From contig JAQSEB010000058.1 of the NCBI GenBank assembly GCA_030063045.1, positions 372,001-436,000 on the forward strand: a stretch of 64,000 nt of DNA. Direction: 5' to 3'. The position numbers were made by a program, and so were the translations under genes. Of this stretch, positions 11,610 to 24,700 are shown piece after piece. The notes under the pieces are model-generated. The model searched no databases. It was given only the letters and a program-made list of their open reading frames with translations, and had not been told where the DNA came from. Numbering within the stretch: the first letter of the stretch is position 1; every line of letters begins with the position of its first letter. Origin of the DNA: Pratylenchus scribneri (Eukaryota > Nematoda > Chromadorea > Rhabditida > Pratylenchidae).

Positions 11610-14600
11610 ATGGATGAACATCCTACTGAAGAATTGGATTTTGATCAGACGGATTTCGAATATGCAATGGGGCAGAGGAATTTTAGAAGACAAACAGAAG
11701 AGGAGCGAATTTACGGTTTATTTGCATAATACTAATTCAATAAATTTAATAATTTTCAGGTATTTGGGCACAGGACGAAGATGATGAACGGCCATCATTC
11801 GGCGGACGCGATAGCAAGAAGCGGAAGAAAGATTCGGCGCCAGTTCAATTTGTCTCTGGTGGTGTGAAAAATGCAAGCAAGACGGAAGAAATGCCAGACG
11901 TAATCTCATATAGCATTGAAATCAAAATAATGCGAAATTTTAGATAATTCTTGCGGAAGATGAGAACGAAATAATCATTGAAGCCATCCCTGAGAAGAAA
12001 ATGAAGCCAGCGTTTGGAGCTGGAAAAGCCAAGATGATGGCAAAAGAGGCTGGAAGTCAAGTATTTGCAGGTAAAATGAAATAATTAAATAAAATCGCAT
12101 TTTTGTTCAGGAATGCGAACCGCAACATTTCAAGGCACAAGCTCATCAACGTCAACAGATTCGGCTTGGATGAAATCGGGCAAGGGGAATGTGATCATGC
12201 AAATGATGCAGGTTTAAAATTTGGATTTTATTAATTTAAACTAAACGATTATGATTTATAGAAAATGGGTTATGAACAAGGCAAGGGGCTGGGAAAGAGC
12301 AAGCAGGGAATTGTCGAGCCAGTCCAGGCGGTCCCAAGGCCAGGCCGAGGCGCAGTTGGAGCCTATGGGAGCGAGGCGAAAGGACCCAAATTTGGAGGTA
12401 ATTTTTTGGTCATTAAATTTAAATTCGCGAAATTAAATTTAGAATCTGCCGCCGATGCCCAAGCACGAATTCGTTCGGGTAGCGACGTCGATCCATTCAA
12501 TTCGGGCGTCGATCCATTCCCTGAACCGGGTGGTGGCGCGAAATGGCGGAAGGGAAATGCGAACCGTGTCCGTGTGCAGTACAGAACGCTGGATGATGTG
12601 ATCAGCGAGGGAGAAAACCAACAATTCAGCGGATTGGCAGCGAGTGCTTCCATCGGAAAGGTAAAATGTGAACTGCCAATTATCATTAATATTTAATCTA
12701 ACATGGAAATGGATATTGGAAACCTAAAAATTCTTTACCTTACTAGTTTACTTTTCATTTTATTAATTTTAGCATTTTATTTTTGAATTTTTAGATAATC
12801 GATATGACCGGTCCCGAGCAGAAAGTTTACGACGATTTCACATCTTTCTCACGGCGATCAAGGTTTATACAATATCTAATTTCATTTTAAAATCCAAACG
12901 TTCAGACGTCCTGGTGCAAGCACAGTTGAACGGACCAATTTTAACATTCCCGAATTATCGCACAATTTGGACACATTGTTGGATGTGACAGAGGAGGAAA
13001 TTTGCAAAACAGATAAACAAATTCGCCATTTGAAGGTTCAGATTCACAAAAATGGATATTTTCAATAACAATTAATTTTAGGACCAAAATGAAGTGATTG
13101 CATCCGAACAGAATAGACTGGAGGAGGAATTGGCCGAAAGTCAAGAGGAAATTCGACGACTTGAAGAAGTGCAACAACTGATTAGACAGTGGGTTTTAAA
13201 AGAATTTTTTGGACAAATTAGAAAAATTTTTTAGATCAGATATTTAAAAAATTCTATATTTAAGAATAAAAAAATACAATTCGATTTATTCTTCTACTTC
13301 TATTAAAAAAAATCACGATCCCGCTGAGCATAATTAGTCAAATAGGTAAAGGTTTCCAATTAAGAAGAAAACGACTAGGGTTCGAATCCCATGGAAAGTA
13401 TACAATTTTCATTTAAATATTTTTAAAATAATTTTTACATGTCATTTAATTTTTCTTTTTGAATGGATGGAAAATAATTATTTGGAAAGGAAATTAACTT
13501 TTAATAAAAAGTAAAATTTTAGCTTCCATCAAAAACCGGGCGAGTCCTCTCTGGAAGAATGTAAACAATTGTTCCAGAGATTGCGCAGTGAATACGCCGT
13601 TGAATTCACTCTGTTCGGACTTGACGCCATTGCAATCCCAATTCTGCTTCCTAAGGTAATTTAAAAAAAAAATAATTATAATTTTCTCAAAATTAAGATA
13701 TCCGCATATTTTTCTGGTTGGGATCCATTGGATCCGGAACAAATTTCATATGGTTTCGAAATGATGACGGAATGGCGAGAAATTATTGGAAACATCAAAG
13801 GCGGTGCCCTTTTCAAGCATTTCGAGAAGGACAAAAGTAAAATTATTCAATAAATATTCTATTTTAACTCATTAAAAGCATTTCAGCTGGAACATTATCC
13901 GCTTATGACCATTGCATTTGGGATGGTTGGATGCCAAATTTACGGCGAGCTGCTTTGGCATGGAATCCGCGCGAAAATGGTCCAGTGATGGTCAGCCTGG
14001 TTCAACAATGGATGCCAATTTTGCCGAATTGGGTGCTTGAAAACTTTTTAGAACAGGTTAATTCAATTAAAAAAAATAGAGATTCATAGCTCTAACTCAT
14101 TTCTTGCCTTCTTAAAATTATATTTTTATGAGAAATGTAGATTAAAATATATAAAAATGCCTAAAAGTTACAACTAAGTCGGGAAAAAAATATTTGCTTT
14201 TGAGCGGGTTCGAACCTGACTAAAGACCTAAATTTTGAAAAATGAAGATTTAACCCACTGGGTTAAACATTTTTTGGTCAAAAAAATTCTCAAAAATTTT
14301 TAAAATCTTTTTACTAATAATTTAAACAATACTAACCTAAACTCTTCTAGGGGTAACTCCATTTTTAATAAATTGAAATGAATTTCCAGGTTTTGGTTCC
14401 AAAAATCAAAGACCAAGTGGAAGCATGGGAACCGGCCACCGACCCAGTGCCAATTGAGACTTGGCTTCATCCCTGGCATGCGGTCATGGGCGATCGATTG
14501 CTGTTGATTTATTCTACATTGCGTCAAAAATTGGCCAAGGGCCTACGAAATTGGGCACCTGGCGATCGAAGGTTGGGAAAAATTAAATGAATTAAATTTT

Positions 14601-15557
14601 TAATTTTTCGATTAATTTTCCTATTTAGCGCCATTGAAAGCATTCGCCCCTGGAAGAATGTGTTCTCCACCAGCGCAATGCACACATTTGTCAGCATGAA
14701 CATTTTGCCCAAATTGGAGCGGAGCCTTCAAACCATCGACATTTCCACCACCGAACATTTTGACTATATTGAACTCTTTGATTGGCTGGGACTGACCACT
14801 GTGGATGCGATTGCCCAAATGTTGGCCAAATATTTTTTCCCTCGGGTATGAAGGATATTTTTAATTTAATGAACAATGGTTTTTCAGTATTATCAACAAA
14901 TTTGTTACCAAATGAATGCGCCGAATCTGTCAATGGCCGCATTCGAGAAGATCAAAAAGGGATACATTGATTGGAAGAATTTAATGCCAAGCGAAATTCA
15001 GAAACATGAACTTATTATGAGTAAGTCTAATTTTAATTTGATGAATTTTAATTTTTTTTTAACATTTTTCAGTTGAATTGAAACGTGTCCTCCTCCTCAT
15101 TTCGCAGACCCAATCTCGCTTGACTGGAGTGCCATTGCCGCAGACCAGCAGACCCATCCAACCCGTCGCACCACAGCCAACAATGCCGATGCCACCTGGC
15201 CCATTTGGACTTCCGCCTCCGACCCATTTCACTTCTCAATTGCCGCCTGCCAATTTCAAGCATTTGGTCGAGTCCAGTGCCATCTCCAATGGGATTCAGT
15301 TCTTTCCACAGAGGGACAAAAAACAAGATGGCAAACAGGTTAGAGCGTGGGGATTTTTTTTTGAAATTTTATAGTAAAATCTATGTTTAAATCCGAACAC
15401 ATATTCCATTTAATTTTTCCAAATTCCGCAGGTCTACATGTTCGGCGATTTCTCCGTTTACCTTGATGGCACATTGCTTTATGCCTACAATCCAACGAGG
15501 CGCCAATGGCTGCCGGCAAGTTTGAATCAAATGCTTGATATGGTCCGCAATCGTTGA
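11610..15557 (+). CDS. stip-1: Tuftelin-interacting protein 11 homologue (G-patch spliceosome disassembly factor)
   Basis: Nuclear protein that helps recruit and activate the DEAH helicase that disassembles the intron-lariat spliceosome. The ATG at 11610 opens MDEHPTEELDFDQTDFEYA; exon 1 joins across TAC G|GT ATT TGG to give RIYGIWAQDEDDERPSFGG, the conserved N-terminal box of the family. A G-patch follows (about 12215-12400; MQKMGYEQGKGLGKSKQGI). After it come an acidic/coiled region (EEEICKTDKQIRHLKDQNEV), then the long alpha-helical GCFC-type C-terminal domain with WDPLDPEQISYG and WIPNLRRAAW-like segments. It ends in FGDFSVYLDGTLLYAYNPTRRQWLPASL, the typical TFIP11 terminus. The stop is TGA at 15555-15557, with AATAAA near 15724. 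Introns near 13200-13520 and 14060-14390 each hold a tRNA-like element. Confidence 0.93.
13322..13400 (+). repeat. tRNA-like (SINE-like) element in stip-1 intron
   Basis: Contains a box-A-like stretch ATTAGTCAAATAGGTAAAGG and an exact RNA polymerase III box B, GGGTTCGAATCCC (13378-13390). Nearly the same sequence lies on the minus strand at 37993-38077. In both cases GGAAAATAATTATTTGGAAA occurs nearby. No complete cloverleaf can be drawn, so this is not a functional tRNA gene. Confidence 0.75.
14194..14275 (-). repeat. tRNA-like element in stip-1 intron, antisense
   Basis: On the minus strand it reads TTTAACCCAGTGGGTTAAA (box-A-like) then GGTTCGAACCC (box B) and GCTCAAAAGC. It closely matches the elements at 51307-51388 and 57999-58078, including the TTTAGGTCT word before box B. 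Confidence 0.75.
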
Positions 15558-18500
15558 ATCATCTCAAAATACAAGAAATGAAGAGAGAAAACATTTTCTC
15601 AATATTGTCCATTTTTAAGGCTTTCATCTTCCCAATTCCCCTAATATCACAATTTTTCAAATGATTGTTTTTATTGATATTCCTGATACAAAAATTGATT
15701 TAATAATTATTGAGGTCGTGCAGAATAAATGAAAGTTTAATTTTTGAACACCCAAAATTATAAGGAATCAATTTTTATATATTTTCGTTAAGTATTATTT
15801 GCAATTCTCCGCCAAATCCATAAATATAAATTCTGAAATTTTCGCTTCTTTCCTTGACCCAATAAGAAGGAAGAATGGCCATTCAAAGAGAAGCATTCCA
15901 ACCAAAAATGAATTTCAATAGGAAGAGGTGGGATGAGGAATAGTCGGCCAAAAGAATGAATGAATTATTTTCGAGCTCTGCTCTCAGTTGGTCAATAGAA
16001 AAGGAAGACATAGCAAAGAAGACAGGAAGCTTTATTAGTGGTGGTTTAGGGTTTAAGCTTCGATGCAAATGGCCACTGGGACTGGTGAGAAGAGCAAACG
16101 GAGAGAGTGAAGTCCAATTCCCCCAAAGGCGAAAGGCCAAGAGGCTCAGGCTTTTCCCCTCTCCCAATGGCCAATTTCTCTTCCACCACCACTTTCCCCA
16201 CCCGCAATTTGCATTATTCTTCGTTCCCTCTGTCTATGTGCTAGGCCAAATTTATGCGCATTTGTGTTCTTCACATCCTCATTCCCATTTTATACAAAGG
16301 CCAATCCCAAAGACCAAACCTCCGGGAATAAAATGATGATTTAGAGGATCAAATCCCATCTACTGCTCATCCCCACATTCCCCTTTAATTTTATCCTTTT
16401 TTCATGCATTTTGGGGAATATATCTTATGGACTCGGATAATCTTGTAGAAGTCCTCAATTTCTTACAAAAATTTTGCTAAAAATGCCTTAGGCAAGATAA
16501 AAATTGTCCGTCCAGAAAACTTCCCATTCTGAATCCTTCCTTCTTCCATTAATCCCCACTCCCCACCCCTCATAAATCTATTCTTTCACCATATTCTACA
16601 ACTACCATGTCTCTATTAGTATGTGTATCCATGAGTAACCCATCCATTCCATTCACCAATAAGCAATAACCAACCAACTCAAGAGCATGAAAATTTGCCT
16701 CGGCAACGGCACATTGGCCGGCGGCTTATATGGCCAAAAAGGGGATAGAGGAGGCAGACTGATGGATGGCCAATTGCTCAGTCAGCTCCTTTGATATGAG
16801 TCAACGACTGTCCAGCTCAGAGCGCTTTATGTGTTGGGAAAGCGATAAAAGAAACCCTACTGCCAAATTCCTATTTTCAAACCCTATAGTTCCCCACGCG
16901 ATTTGAACTTTGGAGAATTACGTTTTTTCGCGTGAATGTACCCAATAAAATGCGCAGTTTTAGCCACTTTTCTTGCCATTTTACTTCCGTTAATTCTCCC
17001 TCCCCCCATTCTTCAATTCGAAAAATTATTAAAATTGGCTGATCTGTATTTCTAAATGCTGTTTTTTTCCAAAATTCTTTATGTTTATGTGCAATGTTCA
17101 AACTTCAATTTCCACATTCCATCATTCAATTCCTTTGATGAGGTCCATAATTATTATTTGAAGGAATTGAACTCACATCACAATCAACCAGTTCCTCTTC
17201 CCCAAGCCCCTTCAATGTTCCCACCGTTCACCCTTCCTCTTCCTTTTACGTATTTTGTTTGTTTTTTGGGGCTACTTTCTTCTTTGCTGAACCACAATTG
17301 ACTTTGATCGAATCGCGCAAACCAAATGAATGAATGAACGGGATGGGGGCAAATTGGAAAGACACTGGCCAATTTATATTCTTCTTCCCCTCGCATTGCA
17401 TCCAAAGTCCAATCCAAAAATTCCCCGCCTCTCTCTCTCTCGCCACTAATTTTCAATTCTTTCAATTTTAAATGGGTCGAGCAGGCTCAGAAATTGTGGC
17501 CACGAGAATTAATCATTTTAATCACTCCATTCCCTCCCTTCAATTTGACCAATTTCCATTTTTTCCATTTCATTTCTCGCATCAGAGTAGCGCGCGCCCT
17601 AAAATCTATAAATGGCTAGAGGGGCAGATTATCGGCGGGTAGATGTTCTCTCTAGGCCCTGGGGGAAGCCAGCAGAATTGGAAGACGATTTAGTCCCTCG
17701 GAAATCCGCGCACATCGCATCGTTCGGCTGCGCGAACTCATTTTTTCCTCCAAAAAATGAATTGCAGCTGGCTGGCTGATTGATGCCATCAGCCGAAATG
17801 GAAGGGGGGAAGTGTACGCCGGAAATGCGCCCAACCGCCGATGATATTTGGTGATACGACCAATTAGAGAGGAAAAGGAGGGAGGGGAATATGTGGATGG
17901 ACGACGATGAATTGCAGGCAGAATTTTTTTTTGCGCGAGATTAGTGGAATGGAATACTTATAGTTCTTGGATAAATCATTTGTGGTGAATGTGTGCCTCA
18001 TCAGCAGCAGAACAAACTTGATTTTATTGTGGTCAAGGGCAACAACACAAATTGCCCAAAAAATTAAAATTTTATTTACCCATCAAACACAGAACACACC
18101 ATCAATAAAAGATAAAACCGTTATTTTGACCGAATTCGCGGTTCGCGCACTATATTGAATTAATGCAAGAGCCCCCGACTCCATCCAAATTTACTCACAC
18201 CAAAAACTCTTCCTTTCCCCGTTCTCAAATTGACGTCTTCGCAGTAATTTGTTCACGCCCTCTCAAAAATCACGGGAACGGAAGTGGTGCTATAGGATAG
18301 AAACCCAAGAAAATGGTCAATCTCGGTCGGTTTTCGTACAATTCCGTAGACGCCATTTTACAATTCATAAATCGATATCCATCGCTAATTAATTTTTCTA
18401 TATAGCATGATTTCCTGAGTTTTAATCTAAGTTTTCTTGTAAAAGTTAGTTTTCGGAAGGATTGTAATTGCGTGCAATTGTAATTTTTCTAAATTCGTTC

Positions 18501-18723
18501 CGGAGGATTGTAATTAAACTTTCCGTAATGAGGATTGTAAATTTGTAATTGTAGGTTTTTCGAAGTGGTTTCTATTCAATCTTTAAAAAATACAAAAAAT
18601 ATCAAAAAGCTCAACTATTTTTGAAGTATGAATTTTATTTTTTTATCGGCATATTCATTTCATTAAAATTTATCGTCAAAAATTATTAACTTTTCAGATT
18701 AAAATTGAACCAAGCAAAAAGTT
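15558..18723. other. Intergenic region between stip-1 and the receptor phosphatase
   Basis: 3.2 kb on the 5' side of the phosphatase gene with no gene I can support. It contains pyrimidine-rich stretches (16140-16330, 17170-17270) and short GC-rich patches (17580-17720). 18465-18560 is a relic of the CAATTACAAT minisatellite (TTCCGGAGGATTGTAATT, GAGGATTGTAAATTTG). Open frames of 60-126 codons have no recognisable content. Confidence 0.5.
18465..18560 (-). repeat. Isolated degenerate unit(s) of the TCCGGAA/GATTGTAATTG minisatellite
   Basis: Two to three diverged units with GATTGTAATTG, TTCCGGAGGATTGTAAT and TTCCGTAATGAGGATTGTAA. They are in the reverse orientation to the array at 905-1735. 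This shows that the sequence also exists outside long arrays. Confidence 0.7.
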
Positions 18724-21700
18724 ATGCGATTTGCCCAATGTTATTTTAATAATAAATTTACTGCCATCTTAATCATTTTAACCATACTACATTTTGTGAA
18801 ATTAAAAGCTGATGAAAATAACAACAACGAAAAAGAGGAGGTTGGACGGATTTGGCAGAAAAGGTTTGCCGATACGAGAAAGACTGCCGATGATTTAGGT
18901 TTATTTATTAATAATCCAATTAAATAATTATATTTACATTTAGGTGTTCCAGAATGCAAATCAAATTTTGACTGTGTGGTCGGCGGTGTATGCATAAAGG
19001 ATCACGGTGGCAAAGGTCGATGCTTTTGTTCCAGTACTTGCCCATTGAGTAAGAATATTCATCTAAAATTTAAATCAAAATTTATCCTCGTCAATTTTGA
19101 AGATGTTCCCGTCCAATGCATCGAAAACAATCAACATGGCTGTGTATCAATGGGCGATTCCTATACTTCAAAATATGATATGCGGAATCCACTCTGTTAT
19201 CATGTAATTATAACACCAATCAATCAATTATTGAATTTATTTTTCATTCTAGAAACGATGTATTTGCCCGCCACAATTCGATCCGAACCTTGTTTTGCCA
19301 CCAGCCTCCGGTTTCAAAACACGCCTCCCGCACAAATGTGATAAGCGTAAGCCGAATTATTAAAACAATTCATATAATTTTAATTTAAATTTGCCCATTT
19401 TTTATAGGCGAATTGAACGCGGTATTGGCTGCATCTCCATCGGACTCGATCTACAAAGGAATGGTGGCGTACCTTTTCTGTTGCATAAATGTGGACCCGC
19501 GTGGTTTTATTCCCGAGGATGGCGTTTTCTTCCTCCAAAATGGCACAAGACGCCGAGATGCTACCAGCACCCCATACGAGAATTTCTCATCCGACATTGA
19601 CTCACTTTTCTCGGTTTCTTTTTAAATTTAAATGAATATTTAATTATTCGGATGAAATGCGAAAATAACTAGTAGAGAAACTGGATAAAAATTAATCAAT
19701 CTTCCATAGATATTTCCTACAATTAAATTTTTATTAAAACTTAAATTTCCGAATCATATAAAAATCGAATAAAAGTAAAAATGAATTTTTCAGGTCCCAA
19801 CTTGCTGGATTTTGGCCATCAACAATGTTCAACCGAGTGATGCTGGCACCTACCAATGCTTGGTTCAACCGGCAAATATAAGATATCGAATTGTGAATGC
19901 CAGTCTGGAATTCGCCGTCAAAAGTTGGTTACAATTTTAATTAGATAAATTGAGGAATGAAAAATTGAAAAAAAGTTGTATGAAAAAACTGACCAATCTA
20001 GTAAGGTCCAATCCAAATCCAAATATGAATTAAAATTCACATAAAATGAAATATGGTTCTTCAGCAAATACCCAAAAAAGAATTCGGCATGTGGAATTGA
20101 ATGATTGGAGAAATCAGACACAGACTTGTATGTTTTTTTGGGAATGTGTCGTATTTTTGGTCCCCTTTTGTATTGTTGTGATTTGTGAAAAATAAAATAT
20201 TTAAAAATATTCTGATTGAAAATAATTTCTCAATATTTTCAGCGCCTCGAATGATCCAGAACATCGCAATTTTGCCGAATATGACATCGGTGGTGATCAG
20301 CTGGGACACACAGGATGGACCGGCACTCAAAATTGACATGGAGTAAGAATTTAAAAATTATAAAAAGTTTTGATTGGGACTAATTTTTAAATTTTTAGCC
20401 TTTTTAAACGTTCGGATCGCCGGATGCGTGCAGGATGGAAAATGAATGTCAAGTAAGCCATTTTCCGTTCAAAACTTTAACGATTTTCATCTCCGCCCAG
20501 ATCGCCAGTCTCATTCGACCAACTTTCACCGGCCACTCCCTATACATTGTTCATCAAAGTGACCGAAGGCCAGAATGAACCATTCCTCTTCACAGAACAA
20601 TTTTTCACATCCGATGGACTGCCCGAACCGCCGGTGTTGGAGGACATTCGACTGGTCAGTGCCGACAATGGAAAGGGCCAAATGTGCGAAGTGGAATGGA
20701 GGCCGCCCACAAATCCGCGCGGACTAATCACTCGATATTATGTGGGTTTGAGGGAGGGGAAATTATGAGAAAATGGGGGCTGATTTTTAAGCAGCAAAAA
20801 AATAATTTTTTGAAAATATAATTATAATAATTTATTAAATTTTATTCAAAATAAATCCTAATTTTTTAGGTCCAAATCTCTGGCCGAATGCGTTATATTT
20901 CACCGGACAGCAAATTTGCCCCAATTGACCATTATCCGCCCGGGGTCGACGTTTGCTCCAATTATGAACAGGATCCGGACCAATTCATCAATCCAACACA
21001 TTTTCATAGTTTTTTTGCTTGCAAATATGGCCAACTTAAGGTTTGGTTTTTTTCAAAAATTTAATTTACCTTGGGAAAATATTAATTTGAATATTTTTTC
21101 AGCCAAATCGGAACTATCAGGCCACGGTTTGGGCAGAGAATCGAGCGGGTCGAAGCAAGGCGGCCTCATTCAACGGTCAATGTGTGATGGATTTTGCCGA
21201 ACCGGAGCATATTGATCCGCCGGAAACCCTGTCTCGCACAAATATTTCCTCATTTGCACTCCGATTTGGCCAGGAACCGGACCAGGGGAATGGGCCCATT
21301 GCGTGAGTTTTTTTGATCTTATGTCCATCCGAATTCAAAAAAAAAGAGTTGATGAATTAATTTTTATCACATTCTCAACAATAAAAATCATTTGCCTCGG
21401 AAGGGATTCGAACCCGCGACCTCAAAAAATTAGCAAAACTTTTTGAAAAATTTTTAAGTCGCGGGTTCGAATCCCTTCAGAGGCAAATAATTTTTTAATG
21501 CTCCAAAGTGTTGGAAATTCATTTATTACTAATATTAATTCATTTCTAAAGAAAATTCCTTTAATTTAAATCTAAATTTAAGTTGTTATTATTTGGCCAT
21601 CATTCCATTGCCTGTGAATGTCTCCATCGAGGAACTGCCTTCGCCCGAATCCATTGTGATGGACACTTTTGACAAAGCATTGCAGAATAATTTACTCCAA

Positions 21701-24700
21701 TCCGCCATCACCAACAAACGATTTTTTGCCTACATTGCCGAAAGTTACATTCAATTCCCAAAACAGGTATGCCATTTTTCTCATTTTTATTTATTTTTTG
21801 ATCTGATAAAATAATTAATAAAGTTTTATCATACATTTTCATCTCCGAATAAATTTAATTTTTTTGGTAATTAAATTATTTATATTTTTCTACCTTCTTC
21901 TTATCGGTTTTTATTTATTTGCATAAACGTCAACGTCTAGTTCAAAGTTAAGTCCAAATAAAAAATAATTAAATCTCTAAAAGTCATTGAGTAGGAAAAT
22001 CCTTTAAAAACATTTCTAAGCCTAATAAACCATTATTTTTCAGACCGTTATCGGCGATGGAAACCCATCAGGCGGTGTTGATCCATGCAATGTACTCTAT
22101 TTGATCCGATACAAGGCAAACGATCCAGCATTGACACCGGAGCTGAAATACACTGGCTTTTTGATTGCCCGAGTCGATCGGGACAAAACACTGCAACAGA
22201 GCGGGGACAGTCCAACGCAGCCTACTCCCTCCTCATCCGCCCAATCACCATTGAAATCGAATCGGAGGCTGACCCGAAGGCAGCTAACCAATTTGGATCC
22301 GGCCTATGGATATTCAGGTGAGACAGGCGAAAATATATAAATTTTCCGCCAAAAAATTTCAAAAATGTGCAAATTTGTGACCAAAAAAGTTTCTCTTTAA
22401 ACTCTACTCTGATATCATAGAAACATAATTTTGTGCCCAGAAACTCCTTTTGAGTGCAGATTAAAAACATACGTTTTCCATATAAATTTCCCCATTATTA
22501 CGTTATAAAAAATTGAAAAAAAAATATTTACGTAATAATAACTTTCAAATTAATGTAAAATTAGTTTTAAAGAATTTCCCGTTTCCATGGATTCAAAAAT
22601 TGATATTTTTGGACTGAACACAAAATACAATTTATTTCTCACATGTTTTTAGACCTAAAAAGAAAATATTCCTGCACATAGGCGAATTACTTAATTGTCA
22701 ATTGTCATTTATTCGATAAAATAGATAGGAATAGGGAGATAATAAATAGTTTAAATTTAGAAGGGAAAGTAGTGGTAGTGAGAAGACCTTGAAATTTAAT
22801 TGATTTTACCAAATTTATATTGTGCCTTTTATTGCAGATTACTTCAAACCAGTTATATTGCAATTGAACGATGGTATGAGCGCGGTGGAATTGTTTTTCA
22901 TCTGCCTCTTCCTTTTGCTTTTTTTGGTGCTCAGCGTCAGCACAGTTGCCTATTTTCTACACAAGTAAGTGAAGTCATTTCCTCCTCATTCCCTAAAATA
23001 TCGAACACCATTAAATTTCAGGCGGGGAATGATCAAACAATTTTGTCCAGTCAAAAAGCGTTCGCATGATTTGCTTCGGGGGACGGTGCCACCCGCTCCA
23101 TTGCCAGCCGCCGAATTGCCAGCGGAATATGTGCTCAAACACCGTGATTCGGACTACCAATTCACACAGGAATTTGAGGTGAATTTAACTTATATTAAAT
23201 ATTTCGTAAATTTTTTAATGGATAAGGTAAGGAATAATAATTTCATTTAATTCAATTCTTTCGAATATCCATTAACTAAGATTCTCATTTAAAATTTTTT
23301 AATTTAATTTAAACCCATAAAAATTTTCCAATTTTTTTAGATGCTGCCACGCGGCAAAAATTTGGACCATACAATCAGTGAGAGGAAGGAGAATGGACGG
23401 AAAAATCGATACAATGACATAAAGGCGTGCGATGCGACCCGAGTCCGGTTGAAACGAATTCCAGGCGACCCAACCTCTTCGGACTACATAAATGCCAATT
23501 TCATAAAGGGCTACAAGGGCAAGAAGATGTTCATTGCCACACAGGGACCGGTAGAAATTATAATAATTTATTTAACAATCAAAATTGAGTAGATTTATAA
23601 TTAAAATACTTGGTCAAAACTCTCTATTCATTTTAATTTATTTTTCTTTATGCAGTTGGAATGCACGACTTCCGATTTTTGGAGGATGGTTTGGGAGCAA
23701 GGCTCTCGACTAGTCATAATGGTATGTGAAAATAATATTTTTATTTTATATCATTTCAGGTGACCAATCTGCGAGAGAGGGGCCGAGAACAATGTGCAAA
23801 ATATTGGCCCGATGAGGATGAGAGCCCACTCAATTTTCGTACACTCGAAATTGCACCGCTCGACTCCGCCTATTATGCCGATTATACGGTTTATTTAAAT
23901 TTAATAATTAAAAAGTAATCTTTTCTTTAAGGTTCGACAATTTGAACTCAGCGATTTGGAGCAGCAATTACCGCCGATTACAGCCAAAAGTGACCCGGGT
24001 GGACGCGCCAGTTTAGGCGGGGCCAGCAGCAGCAATGGTCATAATTCCCCGCCGCCCGCTTTGGATGGAAGGGGGGCGGCCAACGCCAATGGGCCATCGC
24101 CCACACCGCCAAATGCTGCCATTTCCCCGTTGATGCGAACCAACCATCATCAAAAGGCAAATTCAATGAATTGTTCTGCATATTCAATCCATTCGCAGAC
24201 ATCAAATCATGATTAGTAAGAATTTTAAAATTTATTAATTTTTATTTTTGGATTAATTTACCCCTTCCTATTTAATTTATCAATAAAACAGAAAATTAAA
24301 ATATTTTTATTTTATTTATTATTTTCTTGCAGTGATCGCCACTCCTCAATGAGTCCTTCTGCCGGCGGAATTCATTCGACGAACAATAATAGGCCAAGAC
24401 CCGATTCCGAATATGCCAACATTTCCAGCATAATTCGGCCCCAATCCAAGTGCAGTGAACGCGCATCAGTGGCTGAATCAAACAAAGGTATAAAACAGAA
24501 TAAAAGTGGAATTATAAATCAATAATTTTATATAGAAAAACGCCGAGTTGTGCAATTCCATTTCACCAGTTGGAATGACTATAAGGCACCGGAATGCACA
24601 ATTTCGCTGCTTCGATTGCTCTGCAAGCTACGCAAAATGGATGAATACAATCGATGGCCGGTGGTAGTGCATTGCAGGTTCGAATTTTGTTTATTTTAAC

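Noticed and set aside
12363..12686. 107-codon minus-strand frame
   Set aside because: Antisense shadow of stip-1 exons.
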